Positions 17,098 to 27,010 of a stretch of DNA of 41,983 bases are shown here, piece by piece. The stretch's first letter is position 1. Every line of letters starts with the position of its first letter. The position numbers and the translations under genes were made by a program. The notes under the pieces are model-generated. The model did no database searches, was not told the origin of the DNA, and saw only the letters and a list, made by a program, of their open reading frames with translations. The DNA comes from JADJQU01 sp035490315 (GTDB lineage Bacteria; Planctomycetota; UBA1135; GCA-002686595): NCBI GenBank assembly GCA_035490315.1, contig DATHET010000050.1, forward strand, positions 1 to 41,983. The letters are read 5' to 3'.

Positions 17098-18528
17098 ATG
17101 AGGCGCTTGTCATCGCCGTTCCTGCGCGGAGGCAATCTCCGCGACAGCCTCGGCACCACGCTCAACGGCCTGCTCGAGCGCATCGACGCGACCGAGCGCC
17201 GCGCCATCCGCGAAGCCGTGCGCGCGGAAGCCCTCGAACGCGGCGTGGTCTACTTCGACGACGACAACCAGCCGCGCGCGACGCCGCTGCTCCTGCGGCC
17301 ACGGGTGCTCGGCGGCAACCAGCGCGCCTACCTGCACCGCGTCACGCGGGTCCTCGAGCACGCGTACATGAAGCTGCTCGCCTTGTGGGATCAGCTGCCC
17401 GCTGTGCGCGAGATCCTGCCGCTGACCGAGGCCGAGGAGCGCTGGATGCGCGAGCTGCACACGCCGCACCAGGTCGAGGTGTTCTTCGGCCGCTTCGACG
17501 CCTCGACCGATTTCGGCTCGCACGACTGGATCAAGTCCACGCAGTTCTTCGAGTTCAATCCGCTCGGCGCCGGCGGCACCTACCTCGCGCCGACAGTCGA
17601 CGACATCATCCTGCGCCACGTGGCTCCCGCGCTGGCGCGCGTGGCGCCGACTCTGCTGCTCGAGCCCAACGACGATCCACGGCGCGTGATGCTCGAAGTG
17701 ATGGCGGATCACGCGCGGCATTTGCGGCTCAAGCGCTTCAACCTCGCGCTGTGTCAATACAAAGGCCTCGACGGCGGCGTCGAGGAGTTCCCGCGCAACG
17801 TCGAATTCTTCCGCGCTCTGGGGATCCAGGCCTGGCACGTCGATCCGCGCGAGCTCTGCGTGGTGAGCGGCGAGCTCACTTTCGGCGACCATCCGATCGA
17901 CATCGTGTACCGCGACCACGAGATCAACGATCTCGCCAGCAAGGAAGCCGCGGGCGACGACCTGTCGGGGATGCGCCACGCGCTGCGCACGAATCGTTGC
18001 ATCTCCTCGCTGGCCGGCGAGTTCGACCACAAGAGCGTGTTCGAGGTGTTCACGACCCCCGCCCTCTCGGAACACTTCACCGCCCTGGAGCGGCGCGTAT
18101 TCCGCCAGCACCTGCCGTGGACGCGGCGCGTCCTCTCCAGGCGCACCACCGACCCCGACGGCGCCGAGATCGATCTCGTGCCCTGGCTGTCGACGCAGCG
18201 CGCGCGCACGGTGCTCAAGCCCAATCGCAGCTACGGCGGCGAAGGCATCCTGCTCGGCCGCGATCTCAGCGACGCCGAGTTCACGTCCGCGCTCGAGCGC
18301 GCACTGGCCAGTCCGGGCGCGTGGGTCGCGCAGGCCTACTCGCCCGTCGCGGAGAAGGACTTCCCGGTGATCGACGAGCAGGGCGGCCTCGCCCTGGCCG
18401 AGTACTTCAGCGTCCTGGGACTCTTCGCGAGCGAGCAACGCCTGGGAATCCTCGGCCGCGCTTCGAGGAAAAAAGTCGTCAACGTGGCGCTCGACGGCGG
18501 TCTCGTGGCCGTGCTGCGACTCTTGTAG
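17098..18528 (+). CDS. ATP-grasp-like protein, unknown substrate
   Basis: A 476-residue cytoplasmic protein. The clearest block is TVLKPNRSYGGEGILLG (Lys374 to Gly383), which looks like an ATP-grasp glycine-rich lid. QFFEFNPLGAGGTYLAP (about 145-161) and HPIDIVYRDHEINDL resemble the acid-rich metal-binding parts of glutathionylspermidine-synthase-like ligases, and WVAQAYSPVAEKDFP could be the adenine-facing strand. ATP-grasp enzymes join a carboxylate to an amine or thiol. ATG 17098 is preferred over a TTG at 17062. The next gene unit begins after 145 nt with its own regulatory repeats. The family assignment is by pattern only; a non-catalytic relative is possible. Confidence 0.55.
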   Translation: MRRLSSPFLRGGNLRDSLGTTLNGLLERIDATERRAIREAVRAEALERGVVYFDDDNQPRATPLLLRPRVLGGNQRAYLHRVTRVLEHAYMKLLALWDQLPAVREILPLTEAEERWMRELHTPHQVEVFFGRFDASTDFGSHDWIKSTQFFEFNPLGAGGTYLAPTVDDIILRHVAPALARVAPTLLLEPNDDPRRVMLEVMADHARHLRLKRFNLALCQYKGLDGGVEEFPRNVEFFRALGIQAWHVDPRELCVVSGELTFGDHPIDIVYRDHEINDLASKEAAGDDLSGMRHALRTNRCISSLAGEFDHKSVFEVFTTPALSEHFTALERRVFRQHLPWTRRVLSRRTTDPDGAEIDLVPWLSTQRARTVLKPNRSYGGEGILLGRDLSDAEFTSALERALASPGAWVAQAYSPVAEKDFPVIDEQGGLALAEYFSVLGLFASEQRLGILGRASRKKVVNVALDGGLVAVLRLL

Positions 18529-18544
18529 GAAGTGCACGACGCCG

Positions 18545-18577
18545 GTTGTCGATCTTGGCTTGATCTCGTCTTGATCC
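18545..18577 (+). promoter_or_regulatory. Three 11-bp direct repeats upstream of DUF47-pit
   Basis: Three head-to-tail 11-mers at 18545-18555, 18556-18566 and 18567-18577 share the consensus NNN(C/G)T(T/C)GATC(T/C). The 11-bp period matches the spacing of PhoB-type half sites, though the bases differ from the enterobacterial Pho box. The third repeat overlaps a possible -35 (TTGATC 18571-18576), with TAGCTA at 18594-18599 after 17 nt. Its position upstream of a phosphate-uptake pair makes phosphate-responsive control plausible, but it is inferred. Confidence 0.45.
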
Positions 18578-18673
18578 GGCGCCGGGCGCGTGGTAGCTAA
18601 CGGCAAGATCTGCAAGCCGCATGCGCGGCGCAGGCCCCCCACGTCCCGCATCAGCGCCAGCGAGGCCCCAACT

Positions 18674-19294
18674 TTGCGTCTGTTCCCCCGCGACGAAGAG
18701 TTTTTCGACCTGTTCGACATGTCCGCCGCGCGCATCGTCGAGGCGGCGACGGCGTACCGCTCGCTGCTCGACCAGCCGGCGCACTTCCGCGAGAACGCGC
18801 GCAAGCTGAAGGAGCTCGAGCACCAGACCGACAAGGTCACGCACCAGACGCTGGAGAAGCTCTACAAGAGCTTCGTCACGCCCCTGGATCGCGAGGACAT
18901 CCACGCCTTGATCACGCGGCTCGACGACGTGATCGACTACATCGACGCGGCCGCGCAACGCTTCGTGATGTTCCCGATCGACCACGTGCCGGAGGCCCTG
19001 CGGCAGATGGTCGACCTATTGGTGATGGCGACCGCCGAGCTGCAGCGCGCCGTCGGCGAATTGCGCACGCTCAAGAAATCTGGGGCGATCCACGAGCACC
19101 TGATCGAGCTCAACCGGCTCGAGAACGAGGGCGACACGGTCTTCCGCGGCGCCCTGGCGCGCCTGTTCCAGGAGGAGAAGGACGCGATCCGTCTCCTGGT
19201 CTGGAAGGAGGTGTACGAGATCACCGAGGAGGCTCTCGATCGCTGCGAAGGCGTCGGCCACATCATCGAGGCCGTGGTGCTGAAGCATGGCTGA
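18674..19294 (+). CDS. DUF47 family PhoU-like Pit accessory protein
   Basis: A 206-residue all-helical protein of the DUF47/PhoU-like family. It starts in the family manner (LRLFPRDEEFFDLFDMSA) and carries ELEHQTDKVTHQTLEKLYKSFVTPLDREDIHALITRLDDVIDYID, the conserved acidic and metal-binding segment, then LNRLENEGDTVFRGALARLF. Such proteins sit next to PiT transporters and are thought to regulate phosphate uptake or polyphosphate balance. TTG 18674 fits the family start; a GTG at 18590 would add 28 atypical residues and lies inside the putative promoter. The last 8 nt overlap pit, giving tight coupling. Confidence 0.88.
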   Translation: MRLFPRDEEFFDLFDMSAARIVEAATAYRSLLDQPAHFRENARKLKELEHQTDKVTHQTLEKLYKSFVTPLDREDIHALITRLDDVIDYIDAAAQRFVMFPIDHVPEALRQMVDLLVMATAELQRAVGELRTLKKSGAIHEHLIELNRLENEGDTVFRGALARLFQEEKDAIRLLVWKEVYEITEEALDRCEGVGHIIEAVVLKHG

Positions 19295-20303
19295 ACCGAC
19301 GTTCCTGATCATCGTCGTCATCGTGGCGGCGGTGCTGTTCGATTACATGAACGGCTGGAACGACTCGGCGAACGCGATCGCCACGGTGGTCTCGACCCGC
19401 GTGCTCTCGCCAGGACGAGCGGTGATGCTGGCCGCGGTGCTCAACCTCGCCGGCGCCTTGGTCTCGGTCAAAGTGGCGGCGACGCTGACCACCGGGATCG
19501 TCGATCCAGCGTTGATCTCGCAGACCGCCATCCTGGCCTGCATGGTCGCCGCGGCGAGCTGGGTCTGGTTCTGCACGGCGGCAGGCTTGCCGATCAGCGG
19601 CTCGCATTCGTTGATCGGCGCCCTGGTCGGTTCGGCTCTGGCCAAGAATGGCTCGATGGCCGTGCTGCACATGGCCGGCATCAAGAAGGTCCTGCTCGCC
19701 TTGTTGATTTCGCCCCTCGCAGGTTTCGCGATCAGCTTCGTGCTGATGGGAGCCTTGCTGTGGATCTTCCGCAAGTGGAGCAACACCAGGGTCCAGCGCA
19801 CCTTCGGCAAGCTGCAGCTCGCGTCCGTCTCGCTGATGGCCTGGGAGCACGGCAAGAACGACGCGCAGAAAGTCATGGGCGTGATCACGCTGGCTTTGAT
19901 CGCCGGTGGATTCCAGAGCGGCACGGAAGTGCAACTGTGGGTAAAACTTGTCTGCGCGACCGCGATGGCCCTGGGCACGGCGGCGGGCGGCTGGAAAGTG
20001 ATCCGCACCCTCGGTTCTAGCCTGATCAAGATCCAACCGGTGCACGGATTCGCCGCCGAGACGGGTGCCAGCATCACGCTCGCCATCGCGGCGCACATCG
20101 GCGCGCCGGTCTCGACCACGCACACGATCACCGGCGCGATCATGGGCGTCGGAGCGACGCGGCGCCTGTCCGCGGTGCGCTGGGGACTGGGAGGCAAGAT
20201 CATGATGGCCTGGGTCTTCACCCTGCCCACCTGCGCGGCGCTCGGCGCGCTGGTCTACTGGTTGTTGAAGCTGTTCGGGCTCGACGCCCCCGTCCACGTT
20301 TGA
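19287..20303 (+). CDS. pit: PiT-family inorganic phosphate transporter
   Basis: A 338-residue inner-membrane protein with about 10 hydrophobic helices. Both PiT repeats are visible: FDYMNGWNDSANAIATVVSTRVLSP near the N terminus and MAWEHGKNDAQKVMGVI in the second half, each carrying the ND pair of the family signature, plus GLPISGSHSLIGAL and GAPVSTTHTITGAIMG. PiT proteins import metal-phosphate with protons or sodium. The length is at the short end of the family. The 8-nt overlap with the DUF47 gene marks a two-gene unit. xerC begins 2 nt after the stop, so it may be read through. Confidence 0.94.
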   Translation: MAEPTFLIIVVIVAAVLFDYMNGWNDSANAIATVVSTRVLSPGRAVMLAAVLNLAGALVSVKVAATLTTGIVDPALISQTAILACMVAAASWVWFCTAAGLPISGSHSLIGALVGSALAKNGSMAVLHMAGIKKVLLALLISPLAGFAISFVLMGALLWIFRKWSNTRVQRTFGKLQLASVSLMAWEHGKNDAQKVMGVITLALIAGGFQSGTEVQLWVKLVCATAMALGTAAGGWKVIRTLGSSLIKIQPVHGFAAETGASITLAIAAHIGAPVSTTHTITGAIMGVGATRRLSAVRWGLGGKIMMAWVFTLPTCAALGALVYWLLKLFGLDAPVHV

Positions 20304-20305
20304 GC

Positions 20306-21277
20306 ATGGCGCGGCAAGCACGGAGCCGCACGAGCCGTGAAGCCAGCGCAGCGACGCGCAAGCCGACGCCTTCCTCCGCGGATTCGATTCAGGCCAAGGT
20401 CGGAAAATTTCTTAGCGAGCTCGCCGCGGGTCGAGGAGCCTCGGAGCACACGTTGCGCGCGTACCGCAGCGACCTCGCGGAGCTGATCCGCTTTCTCGGG
20501 GGCCTCGAGATCGACGACGTGCGCAGCGTCACGCCGCGCGTGCTGCGCGCTTACTTGATGGAGCTCGACGAGCGCAAGCTCGCGCGAACCTCGGTGCAGC
20601 GCAAGCTTTCGGCCGCGCGCTCCTTCTTCCAGTCGCTGGTCGAGCAGGGCCTGCTCCAGGTGCATCCGGCGACGGGCCTGCGGCAAGCGCGCGCGTCGCG
20701 GCCCCTGCCCTCGCACCTGGCCACCAGCGAGGTGAAGCTCTTGCTCGAAGCTCCCGATGTCTCGACCGCCGCCGGCCGGCGCGATCGCGCGATCCTCGAA
20801 GTCATGTATTCCGCCGGCACGCGCGCCGCGGAGACGGTCGGTCTGGACCACGCCGACGTCGACAGCCGGCGCGGAATCGTCCGCTTGCGCGGCAAGGGCA
20901 AGAAGGAAAGGCAGGGAGCTCTCGGCTCCTTCGCCCTGCGCGCCCTCGACGAGTACCTGCGCGATCCGGAGCGGCCCAAGCCACAGGCTGGCGCCCTGGA
21001 TGCGCTGTTCCTGAGCCTGCGCGGCACGCGGCTGACGACGCGATCGCTGCAGCGCATCGTCGCCTCGGCCTTGCTGCGCGCGGGCCTGCACCGACAGGCC
21101 ACGCCCCACACGTTGCGCCACTGCTTCGCGACCCATCTGCTCGACGCGGGCACCGACCTGCGCTCGGTCCAGGAGATGCTGGGTCACGCGCACCTCGCGA
21201 CGACGCAGATCTACACCCACGTGTCGATCGAGAACTTGCGGCGGATCTACGAAAAGGCGCACCCGCGCGCCAGTTGA
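20306..21277 (+). CDS. xerC: Tyrosine recombinase XerC/XerD
   Basis: A 323-residue tyrosine recombinase. The N-terminal SAM-like core-binding domain (about 30-115, ASEHTLRAYRSDLAELIRFL) precedes the catalytic domain with Arg173 (SAGTRAAETVGL), Lys in GKGKKER, His268 and Arg271 (PHTLRHCFATHLL), His294 (MLGHAHLATTQIY) and nucleophile Tyr303. Length and motifs are those of Xer proteins that resolve chromosome dimers at dif; no dif site is seen here. A basic N-terminal extension of about 25 residues is low-complexity. ATG 20306 is taken over an adjacent TTG at 20300. Flanking genes are housekeeping, which argues against a phage or integron integrase. xerC versus xerD cannot be decided by eye. Confidence 0.88.
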   Translation: MARQARSRTSREASAATRKPTPSSADSIQAKVGKFLSELAAGRGASEHTLRAYRSDLAELIRFLGGLEIDDVRSVTPRVLRAYLMELDERKLARTSVQRKLSAARSFFQSLVEQGLLQVHPATGLRQARASRPLPSHLATSEVKLLLEAPDVSTAAGRRDRAILEVMYSAGTRAAETVGLDHADVDSRRGIVRLRGKGKKERQGALGSFALRALDEYLRDPERPKPQAGALDALFLSLRGTRLTTRSLQRIVASALLRAGLHRQATPHTLRHCFATHLLDAGTDLRSVQEMLGHAHLATTQIYTHVSIENLRRIYEKAHPRAS

Positions 21278-21291
21278 AGAGCTCGCGGTCC

Positions 21292-21933
21292 ATGGCGATC
21301 CTCGAGGTGTGCGTCGACTCGCGCGATCAGCTCGCGGCGGCGCTGGGTTGCGGAGCAGCGCGCCTCGAGGTCTGCTCTCGACTGGACCTGGGCGGTCTCA
21401 CCCCCACGCCGGAGCTGCTCGCACAGGCGCTGCAAGCGGCTGGAGCAAGCGCGGTGCGCGTCCACGCGATGGTCCGCTCGCGTGCCGACCAGGCCTTCGT
21501 TCCCTCCGAAGCGGAGTTCTCCGAATTGCGCGCTGATTTGCTGCGCGTGAAAAAACAGGGAGCCCATGGAGTCGTGTTCGGAGTCCTGACCAGCGACGCC
21601 TGCGTGGACTTGGAGCGCACGCGACAGCTGATCGCCCTCGCACGCCCGATGACGGTCACCTTCCATCGCGCTTTCGACCTCGTTCGCGATCCGAGCGCGG
21701 AACTCGAGGTCCTGATCGAGCTGGGCGTCGATCGCCTGCTCACTTCCGGCGCTGCAGCTTCGGCGCTCGAGGGCCTCGACACATTGCGCGCGCTCGTCGC
21801 TCGAGCTCGCGGCCGCATCGTGATCCTGCCCGGCGGCGGCGTGCGCGCGCACAACGCCGCGGAAATTCTCGCGCGCACGGGCGCCAGCGAGCTTCACTCC
21901 TCTCACGCCTTTCGGATTCCGCGGAGCGAGTAG
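21292..21933 (+). CDS. cutC: CutC family protein
   Basis: A 213-residue TIM-barrel protein of the CutC family: ILEVCVDSRDQLAAALGCGAARLEVCSRLDLGGLTPTPELL at the start, VRVHAMVRSR, VTFHRAFDL, DRLLTSGAAASALEGLDTLRAL and a terminal GGGVRAHNAAEIL. E. coli CutC was linked to copper tolerance, but a direct copper role is disputed and its reaction is unknown. The length is a little shorter than the E. coli protein. ATG 21292 gives the family start; an upstream TTG overlapping the xerC stop is the alternative. The final codons form one arm of a hairpin with the downstream convergent gap. Confidence 0.88.
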   Translation: MAILEVCVDSRDQLAAALGCGAARLEVCSRLDLGGLTPTPELLAQALQAAGASAVRVHAMVRSRADQAFVPSEAEFSELRADLLRVKKQGAHGVVFGVLTSDACVDLERTRQLIALARPMTVTFHRAFDLVRDPSAELEVLIELGVDRLLTSGAAASALEGLDTLRALVARARGRIVILPGGGVRAHNAAEILARTGASELHSSHAFRIPRSE

Positions 21934-21972
21934 CTCGCTGAAACCTCCTCGCGCGCTGAAGCTCGCTCCGCG
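21920..21972. terminator. Hairpin spanning the convergent cutC/oxidoreductase gap
   Basis: CGCGGAGCGAG (21920-21930) is the exact inverse of 21962-21972. The left arm encodes the last residues of CutC, and the right arm ends 2 nt before the stop of the converging gene. It probably ends transcription from both sides. Confidence 0.6.
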
Positions 21973-21973
21973 C

Positions 21974-23254
<1,281 letters not shown>

Positions 23255-23367
23255 GGGCGTGTCCTGAGGAGCGAGGGGGCGGTGCGAAGCACGGGGCGGG
23301 CTCGCCATCCTCGCTCGAAGTCGGCGCGGGGCGCAAGGGCCGCGCGCGAGCAAGCTGCGGGAAGCGC

Positions 23368-24411
23368 TCAGCGCGCCTGAAATCGCCGGAACCTCGGCGA
23401 TTCGCGCACTTCGAAGCCACGCTCGGTCCGCGCGACGACGCGGAACGCGCAGCTCTCGAAGCTTTTCCAAAGAGGCTCGCTGCCTTGGATGCCGAGCACG
23501 GTCGCCGCCGTGGCCAGGGCGTCGGCGGTCATGCCGTCGCGGGCCACCACGCTCGCGCCGCACTGCGTGGTCAAGCCGAGCGCGGTGCCTGGATCGACGA
23601 TGTGCGAGTAGCGCAACCCGCCGATCTGCACGGCTCGGTACAGGTCTCCCGAAGTCGCGACCGCGGCGTGGGAAAGGATCACGGTCCGATGCGGTGAGGC
23701 CTGATCCAGCGTGACCGCGCTCAATTCGACGCGCCAGCCTGGCTCGCCGGGCGGAGCATCGCTCGCCGCGACGTCGCCCCCGCCGTCGACCAGGGCTGCG
23801 CGCACGCCGTGCTCGGCGAGCGCGACCAGCATCTCGTCGAGCGCGTAGCCCTTGGCGATCCCGCCGAGGTCCAGTCCCATGCCGAGGCGCACGAGCCGCA
23901 CCCTGTCCAATTCCTGCGAGACCTCGACGCTGCGCCAGTCGATCGATGCGCGCGCCTGCTCCAGCGCTTCCGCGGTCGGCAACTCTCCCTCGCGGATCGC
24001 TCGCCGCCACAGTTTCGTGGCTTTCCCGCAAGTGACGTCGAACGCCCCGTCAGTAGCCGCGGAGATCTCGTCCGCGCGAGCGAGCACCCGCGCAAGGTCC
24101 TTGGAGACTGGGATCCACGGCGTGGGAACTTCCAGGTCGCTCTGCTGCGACAGGCGCGACAGCTCGCTCTCCGGATCGTAATCGCTGAGCCGTGCATCGA
24201 GCTCGCGCAGCCTCGCGAAGGCGGCGTCCGCGGCGGCACCGGCGACCTGGGCATCCGGTGCATAGAGCACGATGCGGAACTGAGTCCCCATCTGCGCCGC
24301 TTCGAACTCGAAGCGCGCGAGCTCGCTCTTCTCAGTGCGCGCAGACCCGCACGCGCTGCCGGCAACCACAATCCAGCCGAGCACGGCCTTGGCAATCGAA
24401 GCGCGCCTCAC
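23368..24411 (-). CDS. apbE: FAD:protein FMN transferase (ApbE), lipoprotein
   Basis: A 347-residue ApbE. The signal ends in VAGSAC, a lipobox, so it is anchored at the membrane outside the cytoplasm. Family blocks are in order: AAQMGTQFRIVLY, LSDYDPESELSRL, FDVTCGKATKLWR, LDLGGIAKGYALD, ALVDGGGD, ATSGDLYRA, YSHIVDPGTALG and DGMTADALATAATVLG, the last containing metal-binding Asp. ApbE moves FMN from FAD to a Thr of targets such as Nqr/Rnf subunits. The target is not in the window. The start overlaps the upstream sulfatase-like stop by 4 nt (ATGA). Confidence 0.93.
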   Translation of the reverse strand: MRRASIAKAVLGWIVVAGSACGSARTEKSELARFEFEAAQMGTQFRIVLYAPDAQVAGAAADAAFARLRELDARLSDYDPESELSRLSQQSDLEVPTPWIPVSKDLARVLARADEISAATDGAFDVTCGKATKLWRRAIREGELPTAEALEQARASIDWRSVEVSQELDRVRLVRLGMGLDLGGIAKGYALDEMLVALAEHGVRAALVDGGGDVAASDAPPGEPGWRVELSAVTLDQASPHRTVILSHAAVATSGDLYRAVQIGGLRYSHIVDPGTALGLTTQCGASVVARDGMTADALATAATVLGIQGSEPLWKSFESCAFRVVARTERGFEVRESPRFRRFQAR

Positions 24412-25859
24412 TTGCCGTCCACGTATCCCATCTGCTCCATCACCTTGTGCTGCGCGTCCGTATTCGTGGTGATCGCCGAGCGCTCCGCGCGCTTCTTCCA
24501 GGCCTCGATCTCATCGTGCAGGCGCGACACCTGCTCGGGTCGCTGCGCGCTGATCTCGACGTCCTCGAACGGATCCTTGCCCAGGTCGTAGAGCGCCTTC
24601 GGCTTGTCGGCCGTCTCCTCGAGCAGGAACAGACGCGGCCAGTACTCGATCAACTTGAGACCCGCCTTCTCGCGCACCGCGCTGGTGAAATAGGCATGGG
24701 CCAGGACCTTGTCGCGCACCGTCGTCGCTCCACCGAAAAGACTTTCGCCCTCGAGCCACTTCGTGCGCGGCAGGTCGAGGGCTTCGAGCACCGTGGGATA
24801 GACGTCGAGATTCGCGCACAGGCTGTCGACGCGCTTGCCCGCCGGAATTCCCGGCCCGGCGAGGATCATCGGCGTGTTCCACAGGTTCTCGAAGTACCAG
24901 GGACGGTGGCCGTTGCCGAACAGATCCGCGACGCCATCGGGCAGGCCGCCGGTGCGGTCGATGCGATCCTTGATCAAGTAGGGTTGGACGCGATGCTCGT
25001 AGATCATCTCGCCGTGATCGGCGACCAGGATCACCAGCGTGTTCTCCAGCTCGCCGGCCGCCTTCAAGGTTTCGAGCACGCGCCCCACGCCGTCGTCCGA
25101 CGCGCGCACCTCGCCGTCGTACAAATTGGACTTCTGCGTCATCCAGTCGATCGCATCGTCGAGATTCCTGCCGGACAGATTCTGCGAGCGCTCTGTCGCT
25201 TCACCCTGGGCCGCTTTCCAGCGCGCGCTGACGCGTTCCTGATCCGGCCGCGGTCCGTGGAAGAGATCGTGCTCCGGTCTGGGCTCGTAGGGCTGGTGCG
25301 GATCGATGAACTGCAGCCAGGCGAACCACGGTCTCGCTTTTCCAGCGACGTGGCTGCGCGCCCCATGCCAGAGCGAGAAGCGCCGCGCGAGCTCGACCGC
25401 GTCGACGTTCGGAGCCTCCGACCAGGTCTCGAATCCGCGCTCGAAGCCGCGCTTGTTGCACAGCACGGCATTGGCCGGAAAACCGATCGTCTCCAGGCCC
25501 TGCTTGGCCAGGACTTCGGAGAGCAAGGGGATTTCCGTCGGGCAGACGCTCTCCTCCTGCGTGACGCTGACCCCCGCGAGCATCGAGATCATCGACGGCA
25601 CGGTCCAGCAGGCCTGGGTGTAGTTCTTCTCGTAGAGCGTCCCGCGCGCGGCCAGGGCGTCGATGTTGGGAGAAGTCGCGCGCGGATAGCCGTAACAGCC
25701 CAGGCGGTCAGCCCGCAGCGTGTCGACGACCAGCAGCAGCACGTTGGTCGGCCGCTCGGGCTCCTTGCCGCATCCGGCGGTCAGCAGGGCGATCAGCCCG
25801 GCGATCAGAATCGAGCTGAAGAGTGCCCAGATCACGCGCGTCACCAGCCGAGCCGACAT
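24408..25859 (-). CDS. Sulfatase-like hydrolase, lipoprotein, without the Cys/Ser nucleophile motif
   Basis: A 483-residue alkaline-phosphatase-superfamily protein with a lipoprotein signal (LLTAGC, Cys30). The N-terminal metal site NVLLLVVDTLRADRLGCYGY and the later LVILVADHGEMIYEH metal block are present. At the position of the sulfatase (C/S)xPxR signature it has Thr86 in ACWTVPSMISMLAG, so neither the Cys converted to formylglycine nor the following Arg is there. Thr-type members of this superfamily use Thr directly, often on phosphate esters or as transferases. True sulfatase activity is therefore unlikely. ATG 25859 is taken over a GTG at 25886 that adds nine residues. It is followed by apbE with a 4-nt overlap and diverges from the FGE-like gene with 71 nt between starts. 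Confidence 0.85.
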   Translation of the reverse strand: MSARLVTRVIWALFSSILIAGLIALLTAGCGKEPERPTNVLLLVVDTLRADRLGCYGYPRATSPNIDALAARGTLYEKNYTQACWTVPSMISMLAGVSVTQEESVCPTEIPLLSEVLAKQGLETIGFPANAVLCNKRGFERGFETWSEAPNVDAVELARRFSLWHGARSHVAGKARPWFAWLQFIDPHQPYEPRPEHDLFHGPRPDQERVSARWKAAQGEATERSQNLSGRNLDDAIDWMTQKSNLYDGEVRASDDGVGRVLETLKAAGELENTLVILVADHGEMIYEHRVQPYLIKDRIDRTGGLPDGVADLFGNGHRPWYFENLWNTPMILAGPGIPAGKRVDSLCANLDVYPTVLEALDLPRTKWLEGESLFGGATTVRDKVLAHAYFTSAVREKAGLKLIEYWPRLFLLEETADKPKALYDLGKDPFEDVEISAQRPEQVSRLHDEIEAWKKRAERSAITTNTDAQHKVMEQMGYVDGK

Positions 25860-25930
25860 CTCGCTGCATCGTAACACGCGCTCCACCCCGCGATCCTGAC
25901 CGGGCCCTGCGAACGTTGTATCGTCCTTCC

Positions 25931-27010
25931 ATGCTCGAGCTCTTCCTCTTCGTCCTGTCGCAAGCGCCGGCGCAGAAACCGCTCTACCCCGACATGCCCG
26001 CGGGCAGCCCGCCGCCTGTCCCGGTGCCCGACGCGATCGCGGCGGACGCAGCTTCGATGAAGCCCTACACCGAAGTGATCGTCGGCACCAAGGCGCGCTT
26101 CGAGATGCAGCCGATCGCCGCCGGCAAGTTCACGATGGGCAGCGCACCCGAGGAGAAAAAACGAAAACCCTCGGAGGGTCCCGCGCACGACGTCGAGCTC
26201 GCCGCGTTCTGGATCGGCCGCTGCGAAGTGACCTGGGACGAATACACGCCTTTCCAGATGAAGCTCGACAAGGCAGCGCGGCTCCAGGGCGGCGAATCCG
26301 CGCAAGCGCAGGACGCCTGGGCCGACGCCGTCAGCCGACCGACGCCGCCGTACGTGCCTATGGATTTCGGGATGGGCAAGGAGCGCTGCCCAGCGATCTC
26401 GATGACGCAATTCGCGGCGCGGCAGTACACGCAGTGGCTGTCGATGAAGACCGGCCGCTTCTATCGCCTGCCGAGCGAAGCCGAATGGGAGTACGCCTGC
26501 CGCGCCGGCACGAAGAGCGCCTTTTCGTTCGGCGACGATACGGCAGCGCTCGGGGACCACGCCTGGTACTTCGAGAACTCGGGCGAGACCTACCACCCCG
26601 TCGCATTGAAAAAGCCGAATCCCTGGGGTCTTTTCGACATGCACGGCAACGTGTGCGAGTGGGTGCTCGATCAATACGACGAAGCGTCCTACGCGAGCTT
26701 CAAGACCCTTGCCCAGGCGCCGATCGCCTGGCCGACCAAACTTTATCCTTGCTCCGTGCGCGGCGGCTCCTGGGACGACGACGCCGATCGCCTGCGCAGC
26801 TCCGCGCGCCGCGGGTCGCTGGCAGCGTGGCAACAGCAGGATCCGCAACTGCCGAAGAGCATCTGGTATTTGACCGACGCCAAGTTCGTCGGCTTCCGCG
26901 TCGTGCGACCGCTGGTCGAGCCGCCCGAGGTCGAAAAATTGCGCGCCTGGTCGGCCGACACCGACGCGATCCGCGAAATCCAGGCGCGCCAGCGCACGGG
27001 CGCGCGCTGA
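25931..27010 (+). CDS. Formylglycine-generating-enzyme-like (SUMF1) protein lacking the catalytic Cys pair
   Basis: A 359-residue protein with a short signal-like N terminus (MLELFLFVLSQAPAQ) and an FGE-sulfatase domain from about residue 45: MQPIAAGKFTMGS, FWIGRCEVTWDEY, YRLPSEAEWEYACRAGT, NPWGLFDMHGNVCEWVLDQY, SVRGGSWDDDADRLRSSARR and KFVGFRVVRPL. Canonical FGE has two Cys after GGS(W/Y), as in GGSYMCHRSYC, which bind copper and oxidise the sulfatase Cys. Here that stretch is WDDDADRL with no Cys, so formylglycine formation is not expected. Many SUMF1-fold proteins serve other oxidation or binding roles. It diverges from a sulfatase-like gene that itself lacks a convertible Cys. Confidence 0.87.
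   Translation: MLELFLFVLSQAPAQKPLYPDMPAGSPPPVPVPDAIAADAASMKPYTEVIVGTKARFEMQPIAAGKFTMGSAPEEKKRKPSEGPAHDVELAAFWIGRCEVTWDEYTPFQMKLDKAARLQGGESAQAQDAWADAVSRPTPPYVPMDFGMGKERCPAISMTQFAARQYTQWLSMKTGRFYRLPSEAEWEYACRAGTKSAFSFGDDTAALGDHAWYFENSGETYHPVALKKPNPWGLFDMHGNVCEWVLDQYDEASYASFKTLAQAPIAWPTKLYPCSVRGGSWDDDADRLRSSARRGSLAAWQQQDPQLPKSIWYLTDAKFVGFRVVRPLVEPPEVEKLRAWSADTDAIREIQARQRTGAR

Noticed and set aside
20306..21277. xerC as integrase of a genomic island
   Set aside because: It lies in a tight run with pit and cutC, has housekeeping Xer motifs, and no attachment repeats or tRNA junction flank it.
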